A stretch of 64,000 nt of DNA from Afipia sp. (lineage in GTDB: Bacteria; Pseudomonadota; Alphaproteobacteria; Rhizobiales; Xanthobacteraceae): contig JAFKEQ010000001.1 in NCBI GenBank assembly GCA_017308575.1, forward strand, positions 620,001 to 684,000, in the 5' to 3' direction. The position numbers were made by a program, and so were the translations under genes. This document shows, piece after piece, positions 42,302-50,911 of this stretch; the stretch's first letter is position 1; each line of letters starts with the position of its first letter. The notes below the pieces were generated by a model. The model had not been told where the DNA came from, searched no databases, and worked only from the letters and a program-made list of their open reading frames with translations.

Positions 42302-43200
42302 CGCATGGCGACGGCGCGGGGCATCGGCGACTGCTTCGCCACGATCGGCGCGACGGCGTCGTAGAGCCGTGCGGCGGCTTCATCGATGGTGAGATCGGCG
42401 GTGTGGACTTCCGCCGCCGCGCGCGCATAGAGCGGTTCGCGGCTGAGCAGGATGGTGCGCAGTTCCTGCATGTCGGAGCGGTCGCTTTCCATCGGCCGCA
42501 TGTCGCCCTGTTTGCGCACGCGTCCCATGTGTTCCTCCGGCTTGGCGCGCAGCCATACCGTGTAGAACGACGACAGCAACAGATCGAAGGTCACCGGCTC
42601 GGAGACGATGCTGCCGCCGGTGGCGAGCACCACCGGCTCGCTGTTGGTCAGCACCTGCGTCAGCGCGGTCTGCTCCATGCGGCGGAAACCTTCCTGGCCG
42701 TAGAGCGCCATGATTTCCGCGACGGAAAGCCCGTTGATCCGTTCGACTTCCCTGTTCAGTTCGACGAACGGCCAGCCGATCTTCTTCGCCAGCAATTTGC
42801 CGAGCGTGGATTTGCCCGCGCCGCGCAGGCCGATCAGCGCGATGCCTGCGAATTCGCGGTTTGCGCGCGCCGCGTCGCCGCCGGAGAGAATGTCCTTCGC
42901 CTGCGCGATCTGCGCCGGTGTCGCGGTGCGGATCAGGTCGCGGATCACCGGCCAGTCCGGAGAGGTTTCCGCGGCCGGGATCAGATCCTCCACCTGCTTG
43001 TCCATCGCCGCTGACACCCGCCGCAGCAGGACGATGGAGACGTTGCCCTTGCCGCTTTCGAGCTGCGCGATGTAGCGCTCCGAAATCCCCGACGCTTTCG
43101 CCAGCACCTTTCGCGACATGCCGCGCATCGCCCGCATGGTGCGGACGCGCTGTCCAAGCTGTTCGAGGAACTGGGTTTCCGGCTCTGCCTGCTGGGTCAT
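42298..43200 (-). CDS. boxR: BoxR / BzdR family regulator of benzoyl-CoA metabolism
   Basis: A 300-residue repressor in which an N-terminal HTH_XRE domain (FLEQLGQRVRTMRAMRGMSR, residues 11-75) is joined to a shikimate-kinase-like domain with Walker A GLRGAGKS (124-131) and LNREVERINGLSVAEIMALY plus GGSIVSEPVTFDLL. This fusion is diagnostic of BzdR/BoxR, which in Azoarcus respond to benzoyl-CoA. It is divergent from bclA; a palindrome GAATTATAATTC (43277-43288 region) lies between them and would allow control of both directions. Confidence 0.93.
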   Translation of the reverse strand: MTQQAEPETQFLEQLGQRVRTMRAMRGMSRKVLAKASGISERYIAQLESGKGNVSIVLLRRVSAAMDKQVEDLIPAAETSPDWPVIRDLIRTATPAQIAQAKDILSGGDAARANREFAGIALIGLRGAGKSTLGKLLAKKIGWPFVELNREVERINGLSVAEIMALYGQEGFRRMEQTALTQVLTNSEPVVLATGGSIVSEPVTFDLLLSSFYTVWLRAKPEEHMGRVRKQGDMRPMESDRSDMQELRTILLSREPLYARAAAEVHTADLTIDEAAARLYDAVAPIVAKQSPMPRAVAMR

Positions 43201-43271
43201 TCGGTTCGGTTCACGGGTTAACCTGAAACATAGTGCCGGAAATTGTTGACAGCAAGCTCAGGCGATGACTT

Positions 43272-43291
43272 TATATGAATTATAATTCTAA
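43272..43291. promoter_or_regulatory. Operator-like palindrome in the boxR-bclA gap
   Basis: TATATGAATTATAATTCTAA contains the perfect 12-bp palindrome GAATTATAATTC and aligns with the sites at 34677 and 46125. TTGACA at 43246-43251 could be the -35 of a bclA promoter whose -10 (TTTATA, 43270-43275) touches the palindrome. Only one site is present here. Confidence 0.55.
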
Positions 43292-43358
43292 ATAGAAACG
43301 CTGGAGTGGACGTCATGCGGTTTGAGGGTGGGCGGGGCACCAGCTCCGGATTCATGTC

Positions 43359-44909
43359 ATGAGCGATTCAGCCGGTGCTTACAATGCCGTGACCTATTTG
43401 CTGGACCGCAATGTGGCGGCCGGCCGCGGCGATAAGGTGGTGTTCCGCGATCCCGTCTCCGAGGTCACCTATGGCGGGCTTGAGGTGGAGACCCGGCGGC
43501 TCGGCAACCTGCTCCGGCGGCTCGGCGTGCGGCGCGAGGAGCGCGTCGCCATGATGATGCTCGACACCATCGATTTCCCGATCGTCTTTCTCGGCAGCAT
43601 CCGCGCCGGAATCGTGCCGGTGCCGCTCAACACGCTGCTGACCGCCGAACAATATGCCTATGTGTTGATGGACTGCCGCGCGCGGGTGCTGTTCATCTCG
43701 GAGGCGCTGCTGCCGGTGGTGAAGGATGTGCTCGGCCGCCTGCCGGACCTGCAGCATGTCGTGGTGTCGGGACAAAATCCGAACGGCCATCTGTCGTTCA
43801 AAGATGAGCTTGCGAAGGAAAACGACGCATTCGACACCGCCGCGACCCATCGCGACGAGCCGGCCTTCTGGCTCTATTCGTCGGGCTCCACCGGCATGCC
43901 GAAGGGCGTGCGCCATCTGCACGCCAATCTGGAAGCGACGGCGGAAACCTACGCCAGACAAGTGCTCGGCATCCGCGAGGACGATGTCGGCCTCTCGGCG
44001 GCGAAACTGTTCTTCGCCTATGGCCTCGGCAATGCGCTGACCTTTCCGATGTCGGTCGGCGCGACCACAATCCTGAATCCCGAGCGTCCGACGCCGCAGG
44101 TGATGTTCGAACTGATCCGCAAGCACGATCCCAGCATCTTCTTCGGCGTGCCGACGCTGTTCGCCTCGATGCTCCACGATGAGGCGTTCAGGAACGAGCC
44201 GCGCACAAAACGTTTGAGGGTCTGCACCTCGGCGGGCGAGGCGCTGCCCGAGCTTGTCGGCGAAAGCTGGAAGCAGCGTTTCGGCGTCGACATTCTCGAC
44301 GGCGTCGGCTCCACCGAACTGCTGCACATCTTTCTGTCCAATGCGCCGGGCGACATCAGGTACGGCACCTCGGGCAAGCCGGTGCCCGGTTATGACGTGC
44401 GTCTGGTCAACGACACCGGCGCGGAGGTGCCGGACGGCGAAGTCGGCGAGCTTCTGGTGAATGCGCCCTCTGCAGGCGAGGGCTACTGGAATCAGCGCAG
44501 CAAAAGCCGCCAGACGTTCGAGGGCAACTGGACTCGCACCGGCGACAAATACACGCGCGATGCGGAGGGCCGTTACACCTATTGCGGCCGCTCCGACGAC
44601 ATGTTCAAGGTGTCCGGCATCTGGGTCTCGCCATTCGAGGTGGAAAGCGCGCTGATTGCGCATCCGTCCGTGCTGGAGGCCGCCGTGGTGCCCGCGGAGG
44701 ATTCCGACGGCCTGCTCAAGCCGAAAGCCTTTGTGGTGCTGAAGCAGGACGTGAGTCCCGGCGATCTGAACGGCGCGCTGAAAGAGCACGTCAAGCAGAA
44801 GATCGGGCCGTGGAAGTATCCGCGCTGGATCGAGGTGGTGGAGAGCCTGCCGAAAACCGCGACGGGCAAGATCCAGCGCTTCAAGCTGCGGGATGGCAGG
44901 ATTCAATAG
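43359..44909 (+). CDS. bclA: Benzoate-CoA ligase
   Basis: A 516-residue AMP-forming ligase converting benzoate, ATP and CoA to benzoyl-CoA, the entry step of the box pathway. YSSGSTGMPKG (173-183) is the ATP loop; KLFFAYGLGNALTFPMSVGA and GVGSTELLHIFLSN are signatures of the benzoate-CoA ligase family, in which the GST-E-LLHIF core forms the substrate pocket; the catalytic Lys is K504 in PKTATGKIQRFKLR. ATG 43359 has only a weak ribosome-binding site. It is the first gene downstream of the boxR divergent promoter and is followed by a repeat and the hydrolase gene. Confidence 0.95.
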   Translation: MSDSAGAYNAVTYLLDRNVAAGRGDKVVFRDPVSEVTYGGLEVETRRLGNLLRRLGVRREERVAMMMLDTIDFPIVFLGSIRAGIVPVPLNTLLTAEQYAYVLMDCRARVLFISEALLPVVKDVLGRLPDLQHVVVSGQNPNGHLSFKDELAKENDAFDTAATHRDEPAFWLYSSGSTGMPKGVRHLHANLEATAETYARQVLGIREDDVGLSAAKLFFAYGLGNALTFPMSVGATTILNPERPTPQVMFELIRKHDPSIFFGVPTLFASMLHDEAFRNEPRTKRLRVCTSAGEALPELVGESWKQRFGVDILDGVGSTELLHIFLSNAPGDIRYGTSGKPVPGYDVRLVNDTGAEVPDGEVGELLVNAPSAGEGYWNQRSKSRQTFEGNWTRTGDKYTRDAEGRYTYCGRSDDMFKVSGIWVSPFEVESALIAHPSVLEAAVVPAEDSDGLLKPKAFVVLKQDVSPGDLNGALKEHVKQKIGPWKYPRWIEVVESLPKTATGKIQRFKLRDGRIQ

Positions 44910-44928
44910 ATGCCGGGCGCTGAGTCTC

Positions 44929-45031
44929 GTCATCCTGAGGTGCGAGCGCTTGCGAGCCTCGAAGGATGACGACAGTGCGGCCGCGCATCCTTCGAGGCTT
45001 GCCGCAAGTGCGGCTCGCGCCTCAGGATGAC
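44929..45031. repeat. Intergenic repeat family R4, copy b
   Basis: GTCATCCTGAGGTGCGAGCG with GCGAGCCTCGAAGGATGAC, then CGCATCCTTCGAGG with CCTCAGGATGACGCG. It occupies the gap after bclA. Next to it, 45058-45090 holds another palindrome (GTCCCCGTCTGCGCGGGGAC) that, when translated, gives the common artefact peptide MGPRLRGDD. Confidence 0.8.
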
Positions 45032-45108
45032 GCGATTTCGGTGTGTGTCGCAGAGATCGTATGGGTCCCCGTCTGCGCGGGGACGACGCAGTGAGTGTTG
45101 AGAAGAAG

Positions 45109-45936
45109 ATGACGATGACCACCCTCCAGCCTTCCGGCATGCTGACCATCGGCGATGCGCAGCTTGAATACCGCATGATCGGTCCCTCGCCCGACAAGGC
45201 GCCGACCATCGTGATGCTGCATGAAGGCCTCGGCTCCGTCGGCCTGTGGGGCGATTTTCCCGAACGGCTGCAGGCGGCGACCGGCGCGGGCGTGTTCGTC
45301 TATTCGCGCGCCGGTTACGGCAATTCGTCACCGGCGGCGCTGCCGCGTCCGCTGGATTTCATGGAGCGCGAAGCGCTTGATGTGCTGCCGAAGGTGCTGG
45401 ACGCCATCGGTTTCCGCCGCGGCCTGCTGCTTGGCCATTCCGACGGCGCGTCGATCGCGGCCATCTATGCCGGCGGTGTGCAGGATCATCGCGTGCGCGG
45501 CGTCGCGCTGATCGCGCCGCACTTCATGGTCGAGGAATTCGGCCTCGCCTCGATCCGCAAGACAAGCGAGGCCTATCGCAACGGCGACCTGAAGCCGAAA
45601 CTCGCGCGCTGGCACAAGAACGTCGACATCGCTTTCAACGGCTGGAGCGACACCTGGCTCAATCCGGATTTCCGCAACTGGGATATTTCGCAATCGCTCG
45701 CCTATCTGCGCGTGCCGCTGCTGATCGTGCAGGGCGCGGACGATCAGTACGGCACGTTGCGTCATCTCGAGATTGCGCAGGAGGAATGCTACTGCCCGGT
45801 CGAGCCTGCGATCATTCCCGGCGCGGGCCATTCCCCGCACCGCGAGGCGCCCGAGGTCACCCTGAAAACGGTGGCGGATTTCACTGAGCGGCTGCTGTCG
45901 CTCCATGGCGAGGGCGCGGTGGAGGGTGTGGGGTAA
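45109..45936 (+). CDS. Alpha/beta hydrolase of the benzoate cluster
   Basis: A hydrolase of about 275 residues. The nucleophile elbow is GHSDGAS, the oxyanion region IVMLHEGLGSVGLWGDFPER, and the C-terminal GAGHSPHREAP supplies the catalytic His; GADDQYG carries the Asp. In box clusters such proteins are usually taken to be CoA-thioesterases that release surplus benzoyl-CoA or ring-cleavage products, but this is inference. The frame is open to 45043, yet that part falls in a repeat, so ATG 45109 (or 45115, better spaced from GAGAAG) is the start. Confidence 0.85.
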   Translation: MTMTTLQPSGMLTIGDAQLEYRMIGPSPDKAPTIVMLHEGLGSVGLWGDFPERLQAATGAGVFVYSRAGYGNSSPAALPRPLDFMEREALDVLPKVLDAIGFRRGLLLGHSDGASIAAIYAGGVQDHRVRGVALIAPHFMVEEFGLASIRKTSEAYRNGDLKPKLARWHKNVDIAFNGWSDTWLNPDFRNWDISQSLAYLRVPLLIVQGADDQYGTLRHLEIAQEECYCPVEPAIIPGAGHSPHREAPEVTLKTVADFTERLLSLHGEGAVEGVG

Positions 45937-45954
45937 GCCTCTCGCAATTTCCTT

Positions 45955-46043
45955 GTCATGGCCGGGCTTTGTCCCGGCCATCCCGATCACTTGAGCACAG
46001 CATTAAATAGGTCGGGATCACCGGGCCAAGCCCGGTGATGACA
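45955..46043. repeat. Intergenic repeat family R3, copy b
   Basis: GTCATGGCCGGGCTTTGTCC, CGGCCATCCCGATCA, then GGTCGGGATCACCGGGCC and AAGCCCGGTGATGACA. It lies between the hydrolase gene and the boxC promoter region. Confidence 0.85.
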
Positions 46044-46087
46044 TCGGGCGAAAAACGCCCTCACCATGCAACAAAATGCATGTTGAG

Positions 46088-46144
46088 TGCATTATAGCGC
46101 TAGACAGCCTCAAAATCCCGAATTATCCTGCATTATAATTCAGA
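46088..46144. promoter_or_regulatory. Second pair of operator-like repeats, 41-bp spacing, ahead of boxC
   Basis: TGCATTATAGCGCTAGA (46088-46104) and TGCATTATAATTCAGA (46129-46144) start exactly 41 bases apart, as in the pair at 34681 and 34722. The downstream copy is identical over 16 bases to the one at 34681-34696 and lies 24 bases before boxC. So boxC-boxB-boxA probably has its own regulated promoter. Confidence 0.6.
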
Positions 46145-46167
46145 TTTAGCGGGATCGAGGACGCTCC

Positions 46168-47856
46168 ATGGCTCTAGACGGCAGAAAGCTCGCCAACGGT
46201 GCGACCTTTATCGATTTCCAGACCGAGCCGTCGAAATACCGGCACTGGAAGCTCGATGTGGCGGGCGATACCGCCACTCTGACCATGGACGTGGACGAGA
46301 ACGGCGGCCTGTTCGAGGGGTACCAGCTCAAACTGAACTCCTACGATCTCGGCGTCGATATCGAACTCGCCGACGCCGTGCAGCGGCTGCGCTTCGAGCA
46401 TCCCGGCGTGAAGGTGGTGCTGCTGCGCTCCGGCAAGAATCGCGTGTTCTGCGCCGGTGCGAACATCCGCATGCTCGCGGGCTCGACCCATGCCCACAAG
46501 GTGAACTTCTGTAAGTTCACCAACGAGACCCGCAATGGTCTTGAGGACTCCAGCGCGAATTCCGGCCAGCGTTTCATCTGCGTGGTCAACGGCACCGCGG
46601 CGGGCGGCGGTTATGAACTCGCGCTCGCGGCCGATCACATCATCATGGCGGACGACGGCGCGGCCGCGGTCGCGTTGCCGGAAGTCCCGCTGCTGGCGGT
46701 GCTGCCGGGCACCGGCGGACTGACGCGTGTGGTGGACAAGCGCAAGGTACGCCGCGATCACGCGGATTTCTTTTGCACCATCGAGGAAGGCATCAAGGGC
46801 CGCCGCGCCGTGCAGTGGCGGCTGGTGGACGAGATCGTGCCAAACTCGCGGCTGGAAGCGAAGGTCGCCACCCGCGCCAAGGAATTCGCCGCGGGTTCGA
46901 AGCGCGCGGGCGAGGGCGAAGGCATCGCGCTGACGCCGCTGACACGAGAGATCACCGACAACGGTCTTCGCTACGGTTGTGTCGATGTGGAGATCAACCG
47001 CGATGCGCGCATCGCCACCATCACCATCAAGGCGAGCGAAGGCGAGCCGCCGGCCGATGTCGCGGGCATGAGCGCGCAGGGCGCATCGTTCTGGCCGCTG
47101 CAGGTGGCGCGCGAACTTGACGACGCGATTCTGCATCTGCGCATCAACGAGCTTGAAATCGCGATGCTGGTGTTCAAGTCGGTGGGCGAGGGCGCGCGCG
47201 TCGTGGCCTATGACGATTTCATCGAGGCCAACAAGGCGCACTGGCTGGTCAACGAGATTCGCCATACCTGGAAGCGCGTGCTCAAGCGCATCGACGTCAC
47301 CTCGCGCACATTGGTGACGCTGGTTGAGCCCGGGTCCTGCTTCGCGGGCACGCTGGCCGAACTCGTGTTCGCCGCCGACCGCTCCTACATGCTGATCGGC
47401 CAGCGCCAGGGCGACAACCGCGCGCCCGCCGAGATTGTTCTCACAGCCGCGAATTTCGGCGCCTACCCGATGAGCCATGGCCTGACGCGGCTCGAGTCGC
47501 GCTTTCAGGCCGATCCGTCCGAGCTTGAAACAGCGCGAGCGAAAACCGGCGAGGCGATCGATGCGGGAAGCGCCGAAGATCTCGGCCTTGTCACCTTCGC
47601 GCTCGACGACATCGACTGGGACGACGAGGTGCGCGTGTTTCTGGAAGAGCGCGCCAGCTTCTCGCCGGACGGTCTCACCGGCATGGAAGCGAACCTCCGT
47701 TTTGTCGGGCCCGAGACCATGGAATCGAAAATCTTCTCGCGCCTCACCGCGTGGCAGAACTGGATTTTCCAGCGGCCCAACGCGGTCGGCGAGACCGGCG
47801 CGTTGCAGCGCTACGGCACCGGCGTGAAAGCGCAGTTCGACATGACGCGGGTTTAG
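46168..47856 (+). CDS. boxC: Benzoyl-CoA-dihydrodiol lyase (2,3-epoxybenzoyl-CoA dihydrolase)
   Basis: A 562-residue crotonase-superfamily enzyme that opens the ring of 2,3-epoxybenzoyl-CoA to 3,4-dehydroadipyl-CoA semialdehyde and formate. GKNRVFCAGANIRMLAGSTH and VVNGTAAGGGYELALAADHI form the oxyanion-hole region, with PEVPLLAVLPGTGGLTRVVD after it; the second half (FKSVGEGARVVAYDDFIEAN, then GSCFAGTLAELVFAADRSYM) is the family's second domain. ATG 46168 has GAGG eight bases upstream. The length matches known BoxC proteins of about 555 residues. It is the first gene of boxCBA. Confidence 0.95.
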   Translation: MALDGRKLANGATFIDFQTEPSKYRHWKLDVAGDTATLTMDVDENGGLFEGYQLKLNSYDLGVDIELADAVQRLRFEHPGVKVVLLRSGKNRVFCAGANIRMLAGSTHAHKVNFCKFTNETRNGLEDSSANSGQRFICVVNGTAAGGGYELALAADHIIMADDGAAAVALPEVPLLAVLPGTGGLTRVVDKRKVRRDHADFFCTIEEGIKGRRAVQWRLVDEIVPNSRLEAKVATRAKEFAAGSKRAGEGEGIALTPLTREITDNGLRYGCVDVEINRDARIATITIKASEGEPPADVAGMSAQGASFWPLQVARELDDAILHLRINELEIAMLVFKSVGEGARVVAYDDFIEANKAHWLVNEIRHTWKRVLKRIDVTSRTLVTLVEPGSCFAGTLAELVFAADRSYMLIGQRQGDNRAPAEIVLTAANFGAYPMSHGLTRLESRFQADPSELETARAKTGEAIDAGSAEDLGLVTFALDDIDWDDEVRVFLEERASFSPDGLTGMEANLRFVGPETMESKIFSRLTAWQNWIFQRPNAVGETGALQRYGTGVKAQFDMTRV

Positions 47857-47867
47857 ACGGTTTCGGT

Positions 47868-47955
47868 GTCATGGCCGGGCTTGTCCCGGCCATCCCGATC
47901 ACGTGGGCACAATGCTCGATCAATCGGGATCACCGGGACAAGCCCGGTGATGACA
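47868..47955. repeat. Intergenic repeat family R3, copy c
   Basis: GTCATGGCCGGGCTTGTCCC, GGCCATCCCGATCA, then AATCGGGATCACCGGGAC and AAGCCCGGTGATGACA. It fills the gap between boxC and boxB. Confidence 0.88.
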
Positions 47956-47986
47956 GAAGATAGACAGTGCGCAGCAGGAGCACGCG

Positions 47987-49432
47987 ATGAACATCATGAA
48001 CGTCGATTACACCACCAAGATCCCCAACAATGTCGATCTCGCCTCCGACCGGCAGGTGCTGAAAGCGCTGGAAGGCTGGCATCCCGGCTACCTCGACTGG
48101 TGGAACGACATGGGCCCCGAGGGTTTTCAGGAATCGCTGGTGTACCTGCGCACCGCGATCAGCGTCGATCCGAAGGGATGGGCCAAGTTCGATTACGTTC
48201 GCATGCCGGAATATCGCTGGGGCGTGCTGCTCGCGCCGCAGGACGAACAGCGCCTCGTGAATTTCGGCCAGCACAAGGGCGACAAGGCGTGGCAGGAAGT
48301 GCCCGGCGAATATCGCGCCATGCTGCGCCGTCTGGTGGTGATCCAGGGGGACACCGAGCCTGCATCGGTGGAGCAGCAGCGCTATCTCGGCAAGACCGCG
48401 CCCTCGCTCTACGACATGCGCAATCTGTTTCAGGTCAACGTGGAAGAAGGCCGCCATCTCTGGGCGATGGTTTATCTCCTGCAGAAGTATTTCGGCCGCG
48501 ACGGCCGCGAGGAGGCCGATGACCTGCTGCGCCGCCGCTCCGGCGACGAGGATGCGCCGCGCATGCTGGGCGCGTTCAACGAAGCGACGCCGGACTGGCT
48601 GTCGTTCTTCATGTTCACCTTCTTCACCGACCGCGACGGCAAGATGCAGCTCGAATCGCTGGCGCAGTCCGGTTTCGATCCGCTGTCGCGCACCTGCCGC
48701 TTCATGCTCACGGAAGAAGCGCATCACATGTTCGTCGGCGAGACCGGCGTGAGTCGAGTTCTTCAGCGCACCTGCGAGGCGATGAAGGCGGCCGGTATCG
48801 AGGACCCGAACGAGATCGAGAAGGTCCGCGCGCTCGGCGTCATCGACCTGCCGACCATCCGCAAGAAGATGAACCTGCACTACTCGCTGTCGCTCGATCT
48901 GTTCGGCTCCGAAGTCTCCACCAATGCGGCGAACTTCTACAATGCGGGCCTCAAGGGCCGCTTCCAGGAAACCAAGATCGACGACGATCACCGTCTGACC
49001 GACGATGTCTACAAGGTGCTCAAGCTGGTCAACGGCCAGATCACGATGGTGGACGAGCCAGCGCTGACCGCGCTCAACATGCGGCTGCGCGACGATTACA
49101 CCGAGGACTGCGCCAAGGGCGTCGAGCGCTGGAACAAGGTGATCGAGAAGGCGGGCGTGAACTTCCGCCTCGAATTGCCGCACACCGCGTTCCATCGTCA
49201 GATCGGCGAGTTCGCCAATGTGCAGGCGACGCCGAAGGGCATCATCATCAGTGACGCCGAATGGGACAGGATCAGGAACGATCACCTGCCGTCGCAGTCG
49301 GACGGCGATTTCATCGAGTCGCTGATGCAGCCGGTCAGCGAGCCGGGCCAGTTCGCGAACTGGATCGCGCCGCCGAAGGTCGGCATCGACAACAAGCCCG
49401 GCGACTTCGAATACGTGAAGATCGCGGCGTGA
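47987..49432 (+). CDS. boxB: Benzoyl-CoA 2,3-epoxidase, di-iron subunit BoxB
   Basis: A 481-residue class I di-iron oxygenase that epoxidises benzoyl-CoA with O2. All metal ligands expected from Azoarcus BoxB are present, shifted by four residues: E124 in GDTEPASVEQ, E154 and H157 in NVEEGRHLW, D215 in FFTDRDGKM, E244 and H247 in TEEAHHMF. ATG 47987 has CAGGAG seven bases upstream; ATG 47996 is a less likely alternative. It receives electrons from BoxA, encoded next. Confidence 0.96.
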   Translation: MNIMNVDYTTKIPNNVDLASDRQVLKALEGWHPGYLDWWNDMGPEGFQESLVYLRTAISVDPKGWAKFDYVRMPEYRWGVLLAPQDEQRLVNFGQHKGDKAWQEVPGEYRAMLRRLVVIQGDTEPASVEQQRYLGKTAPSLYDMRNLFQVNVEEGRHLWAMVYLLQKYFGRDGREEADDLLRRRSGDEDAPRMLGAFNEATPDWLSFFMFTFFTDRDGKMQLESLAQSGFDPLSRTCRFMLTEEAHHMFVGETGVSRVLQRTCEAMKAAGIEDPNEIEKVRALGVIDLPTIRKKMNLHYSLSLDLFGSEVSTNAANFYNAGLKGRFQETKIDDDHRLTDDVYKVLKLVNGQITMVDEPALTALNMRLRDDYTEDCAKGVERWNKVIEKAGVNFRLELPHTAFHRQIGEFANVQATPKGIIISDAEWDRIRNDHLPSQSDGDFIESLMQPVSEPGQFANWIAPPKVGIDNKPGDFEYVKIAA

Positions 49433-49445
49433 TGATTTCAAATCC

Positions 49446-49532
49446 GTCATGGCCGGGCTTGTCCCGGCCATCCCGATCAACAGGGCACTGTGCTCGCTGG
49501 ATCGGGATCACCGGGACAAGCCCGGTGATGAC
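49446..49532. repeat. Intergenic repeat family R3, copy d
   Basis: GTCATGGCCGGGCTTGTCCC, GGCCATCCCGATCA, then GATCGGGATCACCGGGAC and AAGCCCGGTGATGAC. It lies in the gap between boxB and boxA. Confidence 0.88.
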
Positions 49533-49553
49533 GACTGACGATGTTGACCGGTC

Positions 49554-50753
49554 ATGACCATGCACACCGACCTCATCAAGCAGCATCTGATCGATCCCGA
49601 GATCTGCATCCGCTGCAACACCTGCGAGGAGACCTGTCCGGTCGATGCGGTGACGCATGACGGCACCAACTATGTGGTCGATGCCAGTATCTGCAATCAC
49701 TGCATGGACTGCATCTCGCCGTGTCCTACCGGCTCGATCGACAACTGGCGCGTGGTGACGCGCGCCTACACGCTGGACGAACAGTATTCGTGGGAAGAAT
49801 TGCCGAAGCAGGAAGACATCGCGGCGGGTGGCGACGGCGGCGCGGTGGAGGCGCTGGAAGACGAGATCGGCGCGCTGCTCGAAGAAGCCCGCAAGGGTCT
49901 TGGCGGCAAGCCGGTCGCGCCGCATTCCGCCAGCAAGCCCACGGTCAATCTCTATAACCGCGGCAAGCCCGCGACCGCGACCGTCACCGGCAACTATCGT
50001 CTCACCGACGCGAATGCCGACTCCGATGTGCGGCACATTATCCTGGACTTTGGCGACCAGAAATTCCCGGTGCTGGAAGGCCAGAGCATCGGCATTGTCG
50101 CGCCCGGCCTTGATGCCGACGGCAAGCCGCATGTGGCGCGGCTTTATTCCGTCGCGTCCCCGCGCGGCGGCGAGAAGCCCAACACCAACAATCTTGCGTT
50201 GACCGTGAAGCGCGAGGATGGCGGCGTCTGCTCCAACTATCTGTGCGACCTGCCGCGCGGCGCGAAGGTCGAGGTCACGGGGCCGTTCGGTGCGACCTTC
50301 CTGATGCCGGACGATCCGGCCGCGAACATCATCATGATCTGCACCGGCACGGGCTCCGCTCCGTTCCGCGGCTTTACCGAGCGCCGCCGCCGCGCCATGC
50401 CCGATGCGGCGGGCAAGCTGTTCCTGTTTTTCGGCGCGCGCCGTCCGGAAGAACTGCCGTATTTCGGCCCGCTGCAAAAAGTGCCGTCGAAGCTATTGGA
50501 GAAATACTTCTGCTACTCGCGCGTGCCGGACGAGCCGCGCGTCTATGTGCAGGACCGCATCCGCAGCGAGATGGCGCAGGTCGCCACGCTGCTGCGTCAC
50601 GAGAAGACTCACGTCTATATCTGCGGCCTCAAGGGCATGGAGACCGGCGTCGACGAAGCCTTCGCGGATGCCTGCCGCGCCGCGTCGCTGGACTGGAGCG
50701 CGATCAAGCCGGCGATGCGCGAGAACGGCCGCTATCACGTCGAGACGTATTGA
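49554..50753 (+). CDS. boxA: Benzoyl-CoA 2,3-epoxidase, NADPH reductase subunit BoxA
   Basis: A 399-residue reductase. The N-terminus is a two-cluster ferredoxin with ligands C18-C21-C24-C28 and C47-C50-C53-C57 ([12 protein letters not shown] and [12 protein letters not shown]). After an acidic linker comes the ferredoxin-NADP reductase domain with [12 protein letters not shown] (FAD), [32 protein letters not shown] (NADP) and a C-terminal [10 protein letters not shown] with the terminal aromatic residue. ATG 49554 or 49560; ribosome-binding site is weak. Last of boxCBA. No boxD gene follows; the operon ends at repeat R7b. Confidence 0.95.
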   Translation: MTMHTDLIKQHLIDPEICIRCNTCEETCPVDAVTHDGTNYVVDASICNHCMDCISPCPTGSIDNWRVVTRAYTLDEQYSWEELPKQEDIAAGGDGGAVEALEDEIGALLEEARKGLGGKPVAPHSASKPTVNLYNRGKPATATVTGNYRLTDANADSDVRHIILDFGDQKFPVLEGQSIGIVAPGLDADGKPHVARLYSVASPRGGEKPNTNNLALTVKREDGGVCSNYLCDLPRGAKVEVTGPFGATFLMPDDPAANIIMICTGTGSAPFRGFTERRRRAMPDAAGKLFLFFGARRPEELPYFGPLQKVPSKLLEKYFCYSRVPDEPRVYVQDRIRSEMAQVATLLRHEKTHVYICGLKGMETGVDEAFADACRAASLDWSAIKPAMRENGRYHVETY

Positions 50754-50769
50754 GTTTGCTACAGGCTCT

Positions 50770-50901
50770 TGTCCCGGACGCGATGCAACGCGGCCGCGTT
50801 GCTTCGCAGAGCCGGGACCGTTCAAAATCGTGACGATGCGTGTCTGTTACGGTCCCGGTTCAGCAGCGCATCACAAGCGTGCTGCGCTGCGCCCGGGACA
50901 C
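50770..50901. repeat. Intergenic repeat family R7, copy b
   Basis: GTCCCGGACGCGATGC, GCAGAGCCGGGACCG, ACGGTCCCGGTTCAGCAGCG and GCGCCCGGGACAC in the same order as copy a. It lies between boxA and the convergent SDR gene, and copy c lies at the other end of that gene. Confidence 0.82.
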
Positions 50902-50911
50902 AGCTTACGCG

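Noticed and set aside
45043..45108. Upstream extension of the hydrolase frame containing MGPRLRGDD
   Set aside because: This peptide is a known translation artefact of a palindromic repeat (GTCCCCGTCTGCGCGGGGAC at about 45064); the real start is downstream.
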